Assembly (NCBI RefSeq): GCF_000763905.1
Contig: NZ_JRKN01000008.1
Span: 62,001 to 126,000 of the forward strand
Length of the DNA stretch: 64,000 bases
Direction: 5' to 3'
Source: Paracoccus halophilus
GTDB taxonomy: Bacteria; Pseudomonadota; Alphaproteobacteria; Rhodobacterales; Rhodobacteraceae
Shown here: piece after piece, positions 18,499 through 24,708 of the stretch
How positions within the stretch are numbered: the stretch's first letter is position 1
Layout of the letters: each line of letters opens with the position of its first letter
Program-made: the position numbers and the translations under genes
The notes under the pieces: model-generated
The model's database searches: none
Seen by the model: only the letters and a program-made list of their open reading frames with translations
What the model was told of the DNA's origin: nothing

Positions 18499-18796
18499 CG
18501 CATATGGCACCCTTGCGAAACTGCGCGCAGAGAGCGGGGGGCGTGCTAATCATGCTATTCGTGCTAATCCAGACGGATCGATTAGCACAATTAGCGCGAT
18601 TAGCACGGATCAGGGTGCGCCGGGCGAAAATGCTGCCGCCATGACGTTTAGCACGAATAGCACGATTAGCACGGGTCGGGCACCCGAAGCCGAAAATGTC
18701 ATCCCGCTGTCGCCACGCATCGCCGCCGCCTTGGCCGAGGCGTTCAAGGATTACGCCGCGACCGATGATCCACACGATCCGAGGGCCTGGGCATGA
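18488..18796 (+). CDS. Small protein carrying the iteron-like repeats
   Basis: 102 residues overlapping the DUF3987 gene by 11 bp and the next gene by 4 bp. The middle is a low-complexity, three-residue-periodic run: AN/IR steps at residues 19-28 and then IST/IS steps at 32-39 and 54-61, produced by the 9-bp-periodic DNA repeats at 18543-18672. The C-terminal 40 residues (PRIAAALAEAFKDYAATDDP) look like a normal folded helix pair. The protein may be real, but the DNA repeats could be what is conserved. Confidence 0.6.
   Translation: MKFDAYGTLAKLRAESGGRANHAIRANPDGSISTISAISTDQGAPGENAAAMTFSTNSTISTGRAPEAENVIPLSPRIAAALAEAFKDYAATDDPHDPRAWA
18543..18672. repeat. Nine iteron-like 8-bp repeats in three 9-bp-spaced triplets
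   Basis: Triplet 1, GTGCTAAT orientation: starts 18543, 18552 (degenerate), 18561. Triplet 2, ATTAGCAC orientation: 18581, 18590, 18599. Triplet 3, ATTAGCAC orientation: 18647, 18656, 18665 (the first two with one change). Every spacing within a triplet is exactly 9 bp. The array lies immediately after the primase/DUF3987 pair, the place where a replication origin is expected. Confidence 0.8.
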
Positions 18797-19140
18797 CCGG
18801 GGTTGCCGAGCAACTGAGCCGCATCGAGCAGGCCCTTGAGCGCATCGTTGCGCTTCTCGAAAACGGTCGGCCCGATCCGGTCGAGTGCGATCTGGTCGCG
18901 GCGCTGGCCGCGTTAACCGCGCGCGACTGGTTCGCCGTCCGCGAAGCCAGCGCCGCGATTGAGGCGGTGCGCCGGGCATGCGAGGCGACGGGCGATCCTG
19001 TGCCGCCGGTCGCGGCAGCGCTTGACGATCTGGGCATCACAACAACGCGCAGCCTTGGGCACTGGCTCGCGAGCCTTCCGCCGGAGGTCGTCGAGCGCGC
19101 GAATAAAACCCGCGACGGCATCCTATGGCGATTCCGGTGA
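18793..19140 (+). CDS. Hypothetical island protein
   Basis: 115 residues, soluble and mostly helical. The start is a coiled-coil-like stretch EQLSRIEQALERIVALLENG; the end is GILWRFR. It is coupled to the gene before it through an ATGA junction and ends about 90 bp before the capsid gene. Not recognised; position suggests a packaging or head-assembly helper or the last gene of the replication block. Confidence 0.65.
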   Translation: MTGVAEQLSRIEQALERIVALLENGRPDPVECDLVAALAALTARDWFAVREASAAIEAVRRACEATGDPVPPVAAALDDLGITTTRSLGHWLASLPPEVVERANKTRDGILWRFR

Positions 19141-19226
19141 CTTCCGCCGGAAAGTCGCCTGCCCCGTGGTTAGAAAAATCCGCCCGTGCGACTCTTGGGG
19201 CAGAGCAAAATAACGGAGCCAAATCA

Positions 19227-20195
19227 ATGAACGATCACATCAAGACAGTTACGGCGCTGGCGAACCGCGTCGAAGATGGCGCGGCGCTGGCATGGGCGCT
19301 GCGCGGCAAAGCGCTTGACCTGACGCCCGACCGGATGGCCGAACTCGGCGCCCCGGCAAAGGCGATCCAAATCCGAAAGACGCTGACCTCGGGGGTTGTG
19401 GAAGCTGCTGGTCCTGGCCCGGTCAAGGCTTTCGCAGAGGCGGCCGCCACGCAATCGGCTTTTTTCAGGTTCATTACCGACCGATCTTTCCAACTGGCAC
19501 CGATGGACAAGCCGCTAATCCATGCGACGGCTGACGGGTCGGCGGCACTGGTCGAGGACGGCGCGCCCATTCCGGCGATGGACGTTGATCTTGACGGGGC
19601 AAAGTTGACCCTGCGCAAGGCGGCAGCGATCATCGTTGCCACTGAACAAGCGTGGGGCGATATTTCTTCCGAGGGTCAGGCCTACATAAATGCGCTGCTG
19701 CGTAAAGCGGTCGGGCAGGCGGTCGATGCGCAGATGGTTGCCGGCCTGGGCACGATTCCCGGCTTCACCGCCCCGAAGGACGATATCGCAGCGATCCGTG
19801 CCGGGTTTCAATCCATGGCCGAATTGCTGATCCGCGAGGCTGGCCAGCGCCTGCGCTGGGTGCTGTCGCCCAGGGCGGTCGCGTTCCTGGCCCCCACACC
19901 GGCCGATGATCGGATAACCGTCAACCTGGACGGCACTGGCCAAATTTTCGGCGCGCCGGTTGCCGTTTCCAACGCCCTGCCGGCCGGCGATCTGCTGCTG
20001 GTATCCGCAAGCGACGTTGCGGCGAACATGACGGATGTGCGGATCGACACGAGCAGTGAGGGCGCGGTCGCACTGGCCGGCGCACCGCTAATCTCGTTGT
20101 TCCAGACTCATTCTATCGCCAGTCGCGTTATCGTGGGTTTTGGCCTTGAGCCGATGCGCGCCACAGTCGCCGCCCGGCTGACCCTGACGGAGTAG
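19227..20195 (+). CDS. Phage major capsid protein (HK97-type)
   Basis: 322 residues. The overall plan fits HK97-fold capsid proteins: a helical N-terminal part (about 1-75), then a segment AAATQSAFFRFITDRSFQLA, a strand-rich core and the ending SIASRVIVGFGLEPMRATVA, which resembles the last strands of phage capsid proteins of alphaproteobacteria. ATG 19227 with GGAG upstream is chosen; an in-frame reading from 19125 would overlap the previous gene. The prohead protease follows 4 bp later, which supports the call. Confidence 0.8.
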   Translation: MNDHIKTVTALANRVEDGAALAWALRGKALDLTPDRMAELGAPAKAIQIRKTLTSGVVEAAGPGPVKAFAEAAATQSAFFRFITDRSFQLAPMDKPLIHATADGSAALVEDGAPIPAMDVDLDGAKLTLRKAAAIIVATEQAWGDISSEGQAYINALLRKAVGQAVDAQMVAGLGTIPGFTAPKDDIAAIRAGFQSMAELLIREAGQRLRWVLSPRAVAFLAPTPADDRITVNLDGTGQIFGAPVAVSNALPAGDLLLVSASDVAANMTDVRIDTSSEGAVALAGAPLISLFQTHSIASRVIVGFGLEPMRATVAARLTLTE

Positions 20196-20199
20196 GCTG

Positions 20200-20916
20200 A
20201 TGCAGCGAGCACATGCGTTCATACAGATCAAGCGGGCCAACGCAGAGGCCCGCCGCATTACCGGAATCGCCAGCACGCCGGCAACAGATCGCCAAGGCGA
20301 CCAGCTTGACCCCATGGGCGCCCGGTTCAGGTTGCCGCTGCCGCTACTGCTGGGCCACGACCACAACGCGCCCATTGGTGAAGTCATCGAGGCACGGGCG
20401 ACGCCGCAAGGTATCTATGTCACCTGCCAGATCGCACCGGAGGGCACGACCGCAAAGGCGGATGAGGGCTGGCGAGCAATCCGCTCCGGGTTGATACGAG
20501 GGCTGAGCGTCGGGTTCATCGGCAAGGAATGGGACACGCTGCAAGGCGGCGGCCGGCGGTTTACGGAATGGGAAGTTATAGAGCTAAGCGCTGTCACGGT
20601 GCCAGCAAATGCCGAGGCGGCAATCCTTGAGGTGAAGCGACTGGATCAAGTGCAGGACAACGCGCCAATCCCCGGAGGCGAAAATGTACTCCCCGCCTTT
20701 CCGCGCAGCCTGTCAAAAGCAGATCGCAGCCTTTTGGCGCAAGGCGCGGCCGATCAATGGGCTGGCAACGTTCTGGCCGGAGCGGCCAAGGCGGGCGTGA
20801 AGATCGACACCGCCAGCGAACTGTTGTTCAAGTCCTTTGCTCAACTGTTAGTCCAGCAGCGTTGGTTGGCCGAGCGGGTCGAGGAGTTGGAGGGCAAGGC
20901 CGATGGATCAGCTTGA
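20200..20916 (+). CDS. HK97-family prohead protease
   Basis: 238 residues. The catalytic region shows the His segment LLGHDHNAPIG (H53/H55) and the Ser segment IRGLSVGF (S103), with the third acid in WEVIELSAVTVPANAEA, the order seen in phage prohead proteases. The C-terminal third is helical (RSLLAQGAADQWAGNVLAGA) and may be a scaffold-like extension. It follows the capsid gene, opposite to the usual protease-then-capsid order. Confidence 0.85.
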   Translation: MQRAHAFIQIKRANAEARRITGIASTPATDRQGDQLDPMGARFRLPLPLLLGHDHNAPIGEVIEARATPQGIYVTCQIAPEGTTAKADEGWRAIRSGLIRGLSVGFIGKEWDTLQGGGRRFTEWEVIELSAVTVPANAEAAILEVKRLDQVQDNAPIPGGENVLPAFPRSLSKADRSLLAQGAADQWAGNVLAGAAKAGVKIDTASELLFKSFAQLLVQQRWLAERVEELEGKADGSA

Positions 20917-21100
20917 GCAGATCAAGGCGGCGTTCCAGCGGGCGCTGGCAAAGGATCTGCTGGGGATAGAGCAGGTCGATGCCGTAATCTGCGATGAGGG
21001 CGAAAGCGTCGTGCTATACGGCTACACGGCTCATCCCGATGAAGTCTATATCGCCACCTTGCCGCTGCCAGCGGTGCATTGGCGGAGGGCGTGCCAATAG
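20903..21100 (+). CDS. Small hypothetical island protein
   Basis: 65 residues, overlapping the protease gene by 14 bp. The start MDQLEQIKAAFQRALAKDLL is helical, the rest strand-like (DAVICDEGESVVLYGYTAHP). It sits where a head-completion or connector protein would be found. Not recognised. Confidence 0.55.
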   Translation: MDQLEQIKAAFQRALAKDLLGIEQVDAVICDEGESVVLYGYTAHPDEVYIATLPLPAVHWRRACQ

Positions 21101-21124
21101 CCCGCCTTGACCTGCCCAGCCCCG

Positions 21125-21185
21125 GAGGGGGGCTATTGCAGGAAGTGCCGGTCGGCTCTGGGAACCCGCGGCCCCGCTCTTTTCA
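21125..21185 (+). repeat. Imperfect direct repeat before the terminase gene
   Basis: About 60 bp, roughly three quarters identical by eye to 21605-21665 on the other side of the terminase small-subunit gene. Shared blocks are GAGGGGGGC and TGCCGGTCGGCT plus AACCCGC. Confidence 0.6.
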
Positions 21186-21216
21186 CGCATCCCCAATTCA
21201 AACATTCGAGGTCGTG

Positions 21217-21606
21217 ATGCCCAGGCATAGAACACCGCTTGCTAAAGCCCGCCTGACCGGCGCTGATCGAAAGAACCCCCAACGCTACCGGGGCAGGTCT
21301 GAACCTGTCATTGCCCGGCCGCTGGGGCGGCCACCTGCTTACCTGTCGCCCCTGGCCAAGCGGGCATGGGCGTTGCTGGCCGAGGAACTGCCCTGGCTGA
21401 CATTCGCGGATCGCGGGATTGTTGAGGCGACGGCCTGCCAGCGTGCGGCACTGATGACCGACGGCATGGGGCAGAACATGGCATTCCTGCGGGCCTACAA
21501 GCAGGCGCTATCGAGCCTTGGGGCAACTCCGACTGATCGCCACAAAATTGCCCCGGCTGAACCAGATGATCGGGCCGATCCCTTCGCGGCTTTCGATGTG
21601 CATTGA
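21217..21606 (+). CDS. Phage terminase small subunit
   Basis: 129 residues. The N-terminus KARLTGADRKNPQRYRGRSE followed by LGRPPAYLSP and a helical AWALLAEELPWLTFADRGIV fits the P27-type small terminases that recognise the packaging site. A later NMAFLRAYKQALSSLGATPT matches the C-terminal family helix. The ATG at 21217 is preferred: the in-frame extension back to 21079 would overlap the preceding gene and read through a repeat. No large subunit follows. Confidence 0.8.
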   Translation: MPRHRTPLAKARLTGADRKNPQRYRGRSEPVIARPLGRPPAYLSPLAKRAWALLAEELPWLTFADRGIVEATACQRAALMTDGMGQNMAFLRAYKQALSSLGATPTDRHKIAPAEPDDRADPFAAFDVH

Positions 21607-21665
21607 GGGGGGGCACCTTGCGAGAAAATGCCGGTCGGCTTCCGGCAACCCGCCGCCCTCTCATC
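21605..21665 (+). repeat. Imperfect direct repeat after the terminase gene
   Basis: Second copy, beginning at the terminase stop. It also contains CTTGCGAGAAAATGCC, and CTTGCGAGAAAATCCC returns at 21718-21733, making a third partial copy. A packaging-site role is possible but unproved. Confidence 0.6.
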
Positions 21666-21820
21666 CGCAGATTTTTTCCCCAGATGGGGACTTGGAGGGT
21701 GCGCACTAGGCTGCGCACTTGCGAGAAAATCCCGCAATTGTTGGGCTTTTTGATCGTCGCAAAAATCAAAGGTGCGCAGTATGGTTCGCGCGCATTTAGG
21801 ATATCCGACTGGTTGTAGCC
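21666..21820. other. Island segment without a recognisable gene
   Basis: Less GC-rich than its surroundings; holds the third partial repeat near 21718. A short frame across it has no protein-like features. Confidence 0.5.
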
Positions 21821-22098
21821 ATGGCCAGCATCTGCGCAGGGACCGGCTACAACCAGCTTGGCCGCCGGAACCTGACGCCGGATGCGTTCAAGCTGCTGCT
21901 GGGGCGGCGGTATAATCGGGTAAAAAAACTCAGGGTGGGACCGGCGCAAATCAGCACAAGCAGATAGGTCAAAATGACCCATCTGCGCCAACCAATACCG
22001 CCGCGAAGCTAGCCACGGAACACGGCGTCAGCGAAGCGACAGTGAAGCGCGCGCGTGGGGTGGCGGCCCTGAATCAAAAGATCAAATTGGCCCTTTGA
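21821..22098 (+). pseudogene. ParB-like/HTH protein remnant with a -1 frameshift
   Basis: Frame one reads NQLGRRNLTPDAFKLLLGRR YNRVKK, then runs into a stop. One base back, the family sequence continues: TNTAAKLATEHGVSEATVKR and ends at TGA 22098. The switch falls on seven A (21922-21928), with codon phase A AAA AAA, a shape that permits programmed -1 slippage. The N-terminus is shorter than in relatives, so decay is the simplest reading. Confidence 0.55.
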
Positions 22099-22101
22099 CC
22101 T

Positions 22102-22180
22102 TCGCCCGCACGCGCGTGGTGTGGCGATCTTGGCCAACTTGGCTAAGATCAGTCTCGCCCGCGCGCGCGTGGTGTGGCGA
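22102..22180. repeat. GC-rich direct repeat pair
   Basis: Two 26-bp units, 22102-22127 and 22155-22180, share TCGCCCGC then CGCGCGTGGTGTGGCGA with one difference. A weaker third version of the CGCGTGG core lies at about 22050-22060. They are 53 bp apart. Confidence 0.7.
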
Positions 22181-22415
22181 ATGGGTCGTGAGTAGCGACT
22201 TGCGACTGAGCGAGAACGACAAGATGGAACGCGCCGCAGCCATGTGGGCCGCCGCAAACGCCGATCAGAATGGATTACATCGGATTAGCGCTTCAAGTCC
22301 TGCAACTGGCAGTATCGGTAGCCATTCTGATAAACGCCAGCCGCAGGAAGTGAAGAAAGGTCGGGGGCGAAAGTCCCCGGCCACACTCCGAACTTTAACG
22401 CAACTGGAAGATTCG
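22181..22415. other. Island segment without a recognisable gene
   Basis: Contains a short stretch reading LSENDKMERAAAMWAAANAD that looks like the end of a lost coding sequence, with no start or partner frame. Probably decayed. Confidence 0.4.
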
Positions 22416-22589
22416 TCAACCTTTCCGCTCTTCCAGCACCCGCCGGATCATTTCCGGCCTGCTGGGCTGATCGTCCTGCTGCCCGCGGAGATCGTCAAGC
22501 CATGCCAGCATGTCGGGTTGAAGGCGAACGCCTATCAACGTGCCCTTGCCGGTGGGCGCAGGTCCGCGTTTGCCTGTTCGTGTTATCAC
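22416..22589 (-). CDS. Ribbon-helix-helix DNA-binding protein
   Basis: 57 residues from a GTG start at 22589, which has AAGGA 6 nt upstream. GKGTLIGVRLQPDMLAWLDD is the strand and first helix, and SRPEMIRRVLEERKG the second helix of the RHH (Arc/MetJ-type) fold. These proteins are antitoxins or small repressors; no toxin gene is adjacent. It is divergent from the three small genes to its right, so it may repress them or its own promoter in the 22590-22701 gap. Confidence 0.75.
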   Translation of the reverse strand: MITRTGKRGPAPTGKGTLIGVRLQPDMLAWLDDLRGQQDDQPSRPEMIRRVLEERKG

Positions 22590-22701
22590 AGTTTTTCCTT
22601 GCGAAGCACTATTAACCCTGTTAACACAGTATTCGGGCCGGGGGAAGGCACCACCCAAACCCCCGGCCCTAACCGAAACGCTAACCTATGGAGTTAAGCG
22701 A

Positions 22702-22926
22702 ATGGCTGACACTTGCCATAACACCCCCGGCTTGCCCGGACAAATCCCGAATATCGCCCCGGCCACCGAACGGGCCATGATCGCCGAAAAGTTGCGCCTC
22801 GCTCTGGACGAGATCGAGACTGGCGCGGACGACTATGTGTCGATCCGCAATGCCGTCAGTTTCCAGCGCGAAGCCCTGCGCGCCAGCCATCGCCGCATGG
22901 ATCTGATGAACGGAGGTGGAAAATGA
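22702..22926 (+). CDS. Small hypothetical island protein
   Basis: 74 residues, soluble: ERAMIAEKLRLALDEIETGA forms a helix, followed by RNAVSFQREALRASHRRMDL. GGAG about 10 nt before ATG 22702. First of three coupled genes; its stop overlaps the next start. Not recognised. Confidence 0.6.
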   Translation: MADTCHNTPGLPGQIPNIAPATERAMIAEKLRLALDEIETGADDYVSIRNAVSFQREALRASHRRMDLMNGGGK

Positions 22927-23267
22927 ACCGCCGCGCCGTTCTGAAATCCGGCCCGGCCGTTGCTCTTGCGGCCTGCGTGCCGCTACCGGCTGCGGCTGGC
23001 GAAACCGGGGTTGAAAAGGCCTATCGCGCCTTCATCGCTCACCGGGAATGGGCGGAAGCCACCGATCTGTCCGATGATGAAATAGACGCATCAAACGTCA
23101 AAGCCGAGGAAATGCTGCGTGATCTGGTGGCGATCCCGCCGGAACGTCCTGCGGATACCGCGATCAAGTTTCTTGTCGTGACGATGGATTACGAGGCGCT
23201 TTACGGCAACCCTTATCGGGAACGCCTTGAAGCCGAGGTCCGCGCGCTAATCAGGGGTGCAGCATGA
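22923..23267 (+). CDS. Exported hypothetical protein with a twin-arginine-like signal
   Basis: 114 residues. The start MNRRAVLKSGPAVALAACVP has an RR pair followed by a hydrophobic stretch, consistent with a Tat signal peptide cut near residue 26. The rest is a small helical domain with DLSDDEIDASNVKAEEM. Overlaps both neighbours by 4 bp, so it is cotranscribed. No family recognised; an exported product encoded on a satellite is unusual cargo. Confidence 0.65.
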   Translation: MNRRAVLKSGPAVALAACVPLPAAAGETGVEKAYRAFIAHREWAEATDLSDDEIDASNVKAEEMLRDLVAIPPERPADTAIKFLVVTMDYEALYGNPYRERLEAEVRALIRGAA

Positions 23268-23497
23268 CCAGAGAAACCATAGAAGCGATCATCAAAACAG
23301 ACGATCCGCAAAGCTGCGCCTATCAGCTTTCCTATGCCGTCGCGTCACTGATCCGCACGGCCCGGCGATCACTGGAAAACGAGTGCAGGCCGCACGACAG
23401 CATATCAATCGCGTCTGTCGAGGAAACGCTTGCAGTCGCCGAGGCGCTGATGGCGACGATTATCGAGGGCACCGAGGGCTTGAGCCGGAGAGCCTGA
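23264..23497 (+). CDS. Small hypothetical island protein
   Basis: 77 residues, helical (QLSYAVASLIRTARRSLENE and VEETLAVAEALMATIIEGTE). Last gene of the island, coupled to the exported protein gene. Not recognised. Confidence 0.6.
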   Translation: MTRETIEAIIKTDDPQSCAYQLSYAVASLIRTARRSLENECRPHDSISIASVEETLAVAEALMATIIEGTEGLSRRA

Positions 23498-23530
23498 CCA
23501 GAGCGCGCCCGGCTTAGGTCGGGGGCGTCG

Positions 23531-23549
23531 TGTTCCCCCAGCGTTCCCC
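23531..23549 (+). promoter_or_regulatory. Right-end copies of the GTTCCCC repeat
   Basis: GTTCCCC at 23532-23538 and 23543-23549, 11 bp apart, match the pair at 13796-13802 and 13808-13814 next to the integrase. Paired short repeats near both ends are what arm-type integrase sites look like. Confidence 0.55.
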
Positions 23550-23560
23550 GGAATGAAAAC

Positions 23561-23594
23561 AGGGCCTAGCCTATTTGGCTAAGCCCTTGTTTTT
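23561..23594 (+). terminator. Intrinsic terminator at the right end of the island
   Basis: AGGGCCTAGCC (23561-23571) pairs with GGCTAAGCCCT (23577-23587) with one mismatch and a 5-nt loop, followed by TGTTTTT. It ends the island transcript just before attR. Confidence 0.8.
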
Positions 23595-23595
23595 A

Positions 23596-23670
23596 TGGCT
23601 CCGGCGGTAGGGATCGAACCTACGACCAATTGATTAACAGTCAACTGCTCTACCGCTGAGCTACGCCGGA
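23596..23670 (-). tRNA. tRNA-Asn (GUU anticodon), island target
   Basis: Minus-strand cloverleaf: acceptor TCCGGCG/CGCCGGA, D-arm GCTCAGCGGTAGAGC, anticodon loop centred on GTT, T-arm GGTTCGATCCC, discriminator G and encoded CCA. It is complete; its 3' half (23596-23642) is the attR copy of the 47-bp duplication, so the element rebuilt the gene on insertion. Confidence 0.95.
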
Positions 23671-23783
23671 ACACGGGGCGCATATAGCAACCCGATCCGA
23701 GGTCGTCCAGAGACCTTTACGGTTTTTTTACATCCTGATGAAAATACCTGTGGATGACACGGCGCCGCGATTGTCGGGGATCA

Positions 23784-24650
23784 TCAGGCCATGGCAAAGA
23801 CGGTATCCGTAGCGATCGGGCGTTCGCCATATATCGCGCCAAGCTCGACCAGCGCTATCAGATGCGCCAGCACGTTTCGCGTCGCGGCGGGGATCAGGGC
23901 CGGGCTGATCTCATAGATGCCGCGGGCCAGGGACTCGGCTGTCGCGGGTCCGTTGCGCAGGGCGGCCAGGATCTGCGCGGTGCGATCGCGGCGATGCGCC
24001 GCAAGCTCGGCGATCCGGCTGGCCGGGTCGCGAATCGGGTCGCCATGCGCGGGCAGAAACTCGCGCGCCGCCAGCGAATCAAGCCGCGCGAGGCTGCGGA
24101 AATAATCGCCCAGATCGCCATCCGGCGGCGAGATCAGGGTCGAGGACCAGCCCATCACCAGATCGCCGCAAAAAATCCGGTCCTCGTGCTGAAAGCTCAG
24201 ATGGCCGGCGAAATGGCCGGGCGTATGCAGGGCGGTCAGCGACCATTCATCCGTGGCGACGGTCGCGCCGTCGGTCAGCGCGATATCGGGTGCGAAATCG
24301 CGATCCAGCCCTTCGCCTCCGGCAATGCCGCCCTCGCGCGCGAGCTGCGCCATCACCGGCGAGCGGCCGGCCTCGGCCGGGCCGAAGCCAAGGATCGGCG
24401 CTCCGGTCGCCTGCGCCAGCGCCCGCGCGCCGCCGGAATGGTCCAGATGGGCATGGGTCACGAAAATATGCGTGATGCGTCCCCCATCTGCCGCAGCAAG
24501 CAAGGCGGCGCGATGCGCGGGCAGATCGGGGCCGGGGTCGATCACCGCGATCCGCTCGCGGCCCAGCAGAAAGCTATTGGTGCCGCGCCCGGTCAGGGGC
24601 GACGGATTGTCGGCGGTAATCACCCGCAGGGCTTTCGCGGCGCTGGTCAT
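23784..24650 (-). CDS. MBL-fold metallo-hydrolase
   Basis: 288 residues. The metal-site motif THAHLDHSGG (HxHxDH) is at about 64-73, further ligands are HTPGHFAGH and CGDLVMGW, and FLPAHGDPI completes the set. The C-terminal winged-helix-like tail (SRIAELAAHRRDRTAQILAA) puts it nearest LACTB2/glyoxalase-II-like enzymes that cut nucleic acids or thioesters. The substrate cannot be told. Divergent from the kinase gene. Confidence 0.85.
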   Translation of the reverse strand: MTSAAKALRVITADNPSPLTGRGTNSFLLGRERIAVIDPGPDLPAHRAALLAAADGGRITHIFVTHAHLDHSGGARALAQATGAPILGFGPAEAGRSPVMAQLAREGGIAGGEGLDRDFAPDIALTDGATVATDEWSLTALHTPGHFAGHLSFQHEDRIFCGDLVMGWSSTLISPPDGDLGDYFRSLARLDSLAAREFLPAHGDPIRDPASRIAELAAHRRDRTAQILAALRNGPATAESLARGIYEISPALIPAATRNVLAHLIALVELGAIYGERPIATDTVFAMA

Positions 24651-24708
24651 GGGGCTAACCTAGCCGCCGACCGGCCGGAAATCCACGGTCGCAACAGGGC
24701 GCAGGCAA

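Larger units (their letters stand above)
13618..23642 (+). mobile_element. Integrated phage-satellite-like island in tRNA-Asn
   Basis: A 10.0-kb element between perfect 47-bp repeats, with a P4-type integrase next to the left repeat. Modules in order: integrase; two tiny coupled membrane proteins (reverse strand); AT-hook-like protein; AlpA-like regulator; CHC2/Toprim primase; DUF3987 protein; an iteron-like array; capsid protein; prohead protease; terminase small subunit; degraded ParB-like gene; ribbon-helix-helix protein; three small unknown genes; terminator. No large terminase, portal, tail, lysis or recognised repressor gene is visible. This matches the idea of a satellite that makes its own head and depends on a helper phage, but that is inference. 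Confidence 0.85.

Noticed and set aside
18488..18796. A CRISPR array at the short repeats
   Set aside because: Units are 8 bp at 9-bp spacing with no spacers, and part of them run in the opposite direction; no cas gene is near.
21603..21818. A 71-codon frame after the terminase gene
   Set aside because: It runs through the repeat region, lacks a ribosome-binding site and has no protein-like features.
22224..22697. A gene across the 22.2-22.7 kb segment
   Set aside because: The frame overlaps the clear RHH gene on the other strand and has no recognisable domain; probably a remnant at its start only.
13618..23642. Complete prophage
   Set aside because: No large terminase, portal, tail, tape measure, or lysis gene could be found on either strand; the element is only 10 kb.
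23720..23760. A sixth copy of the dispersed repeat near the tRNA-Asn gene (GATGAAAATACC)
   Set aside because: Similar in flavour but shares too few bases with the 20-mer to be counted.
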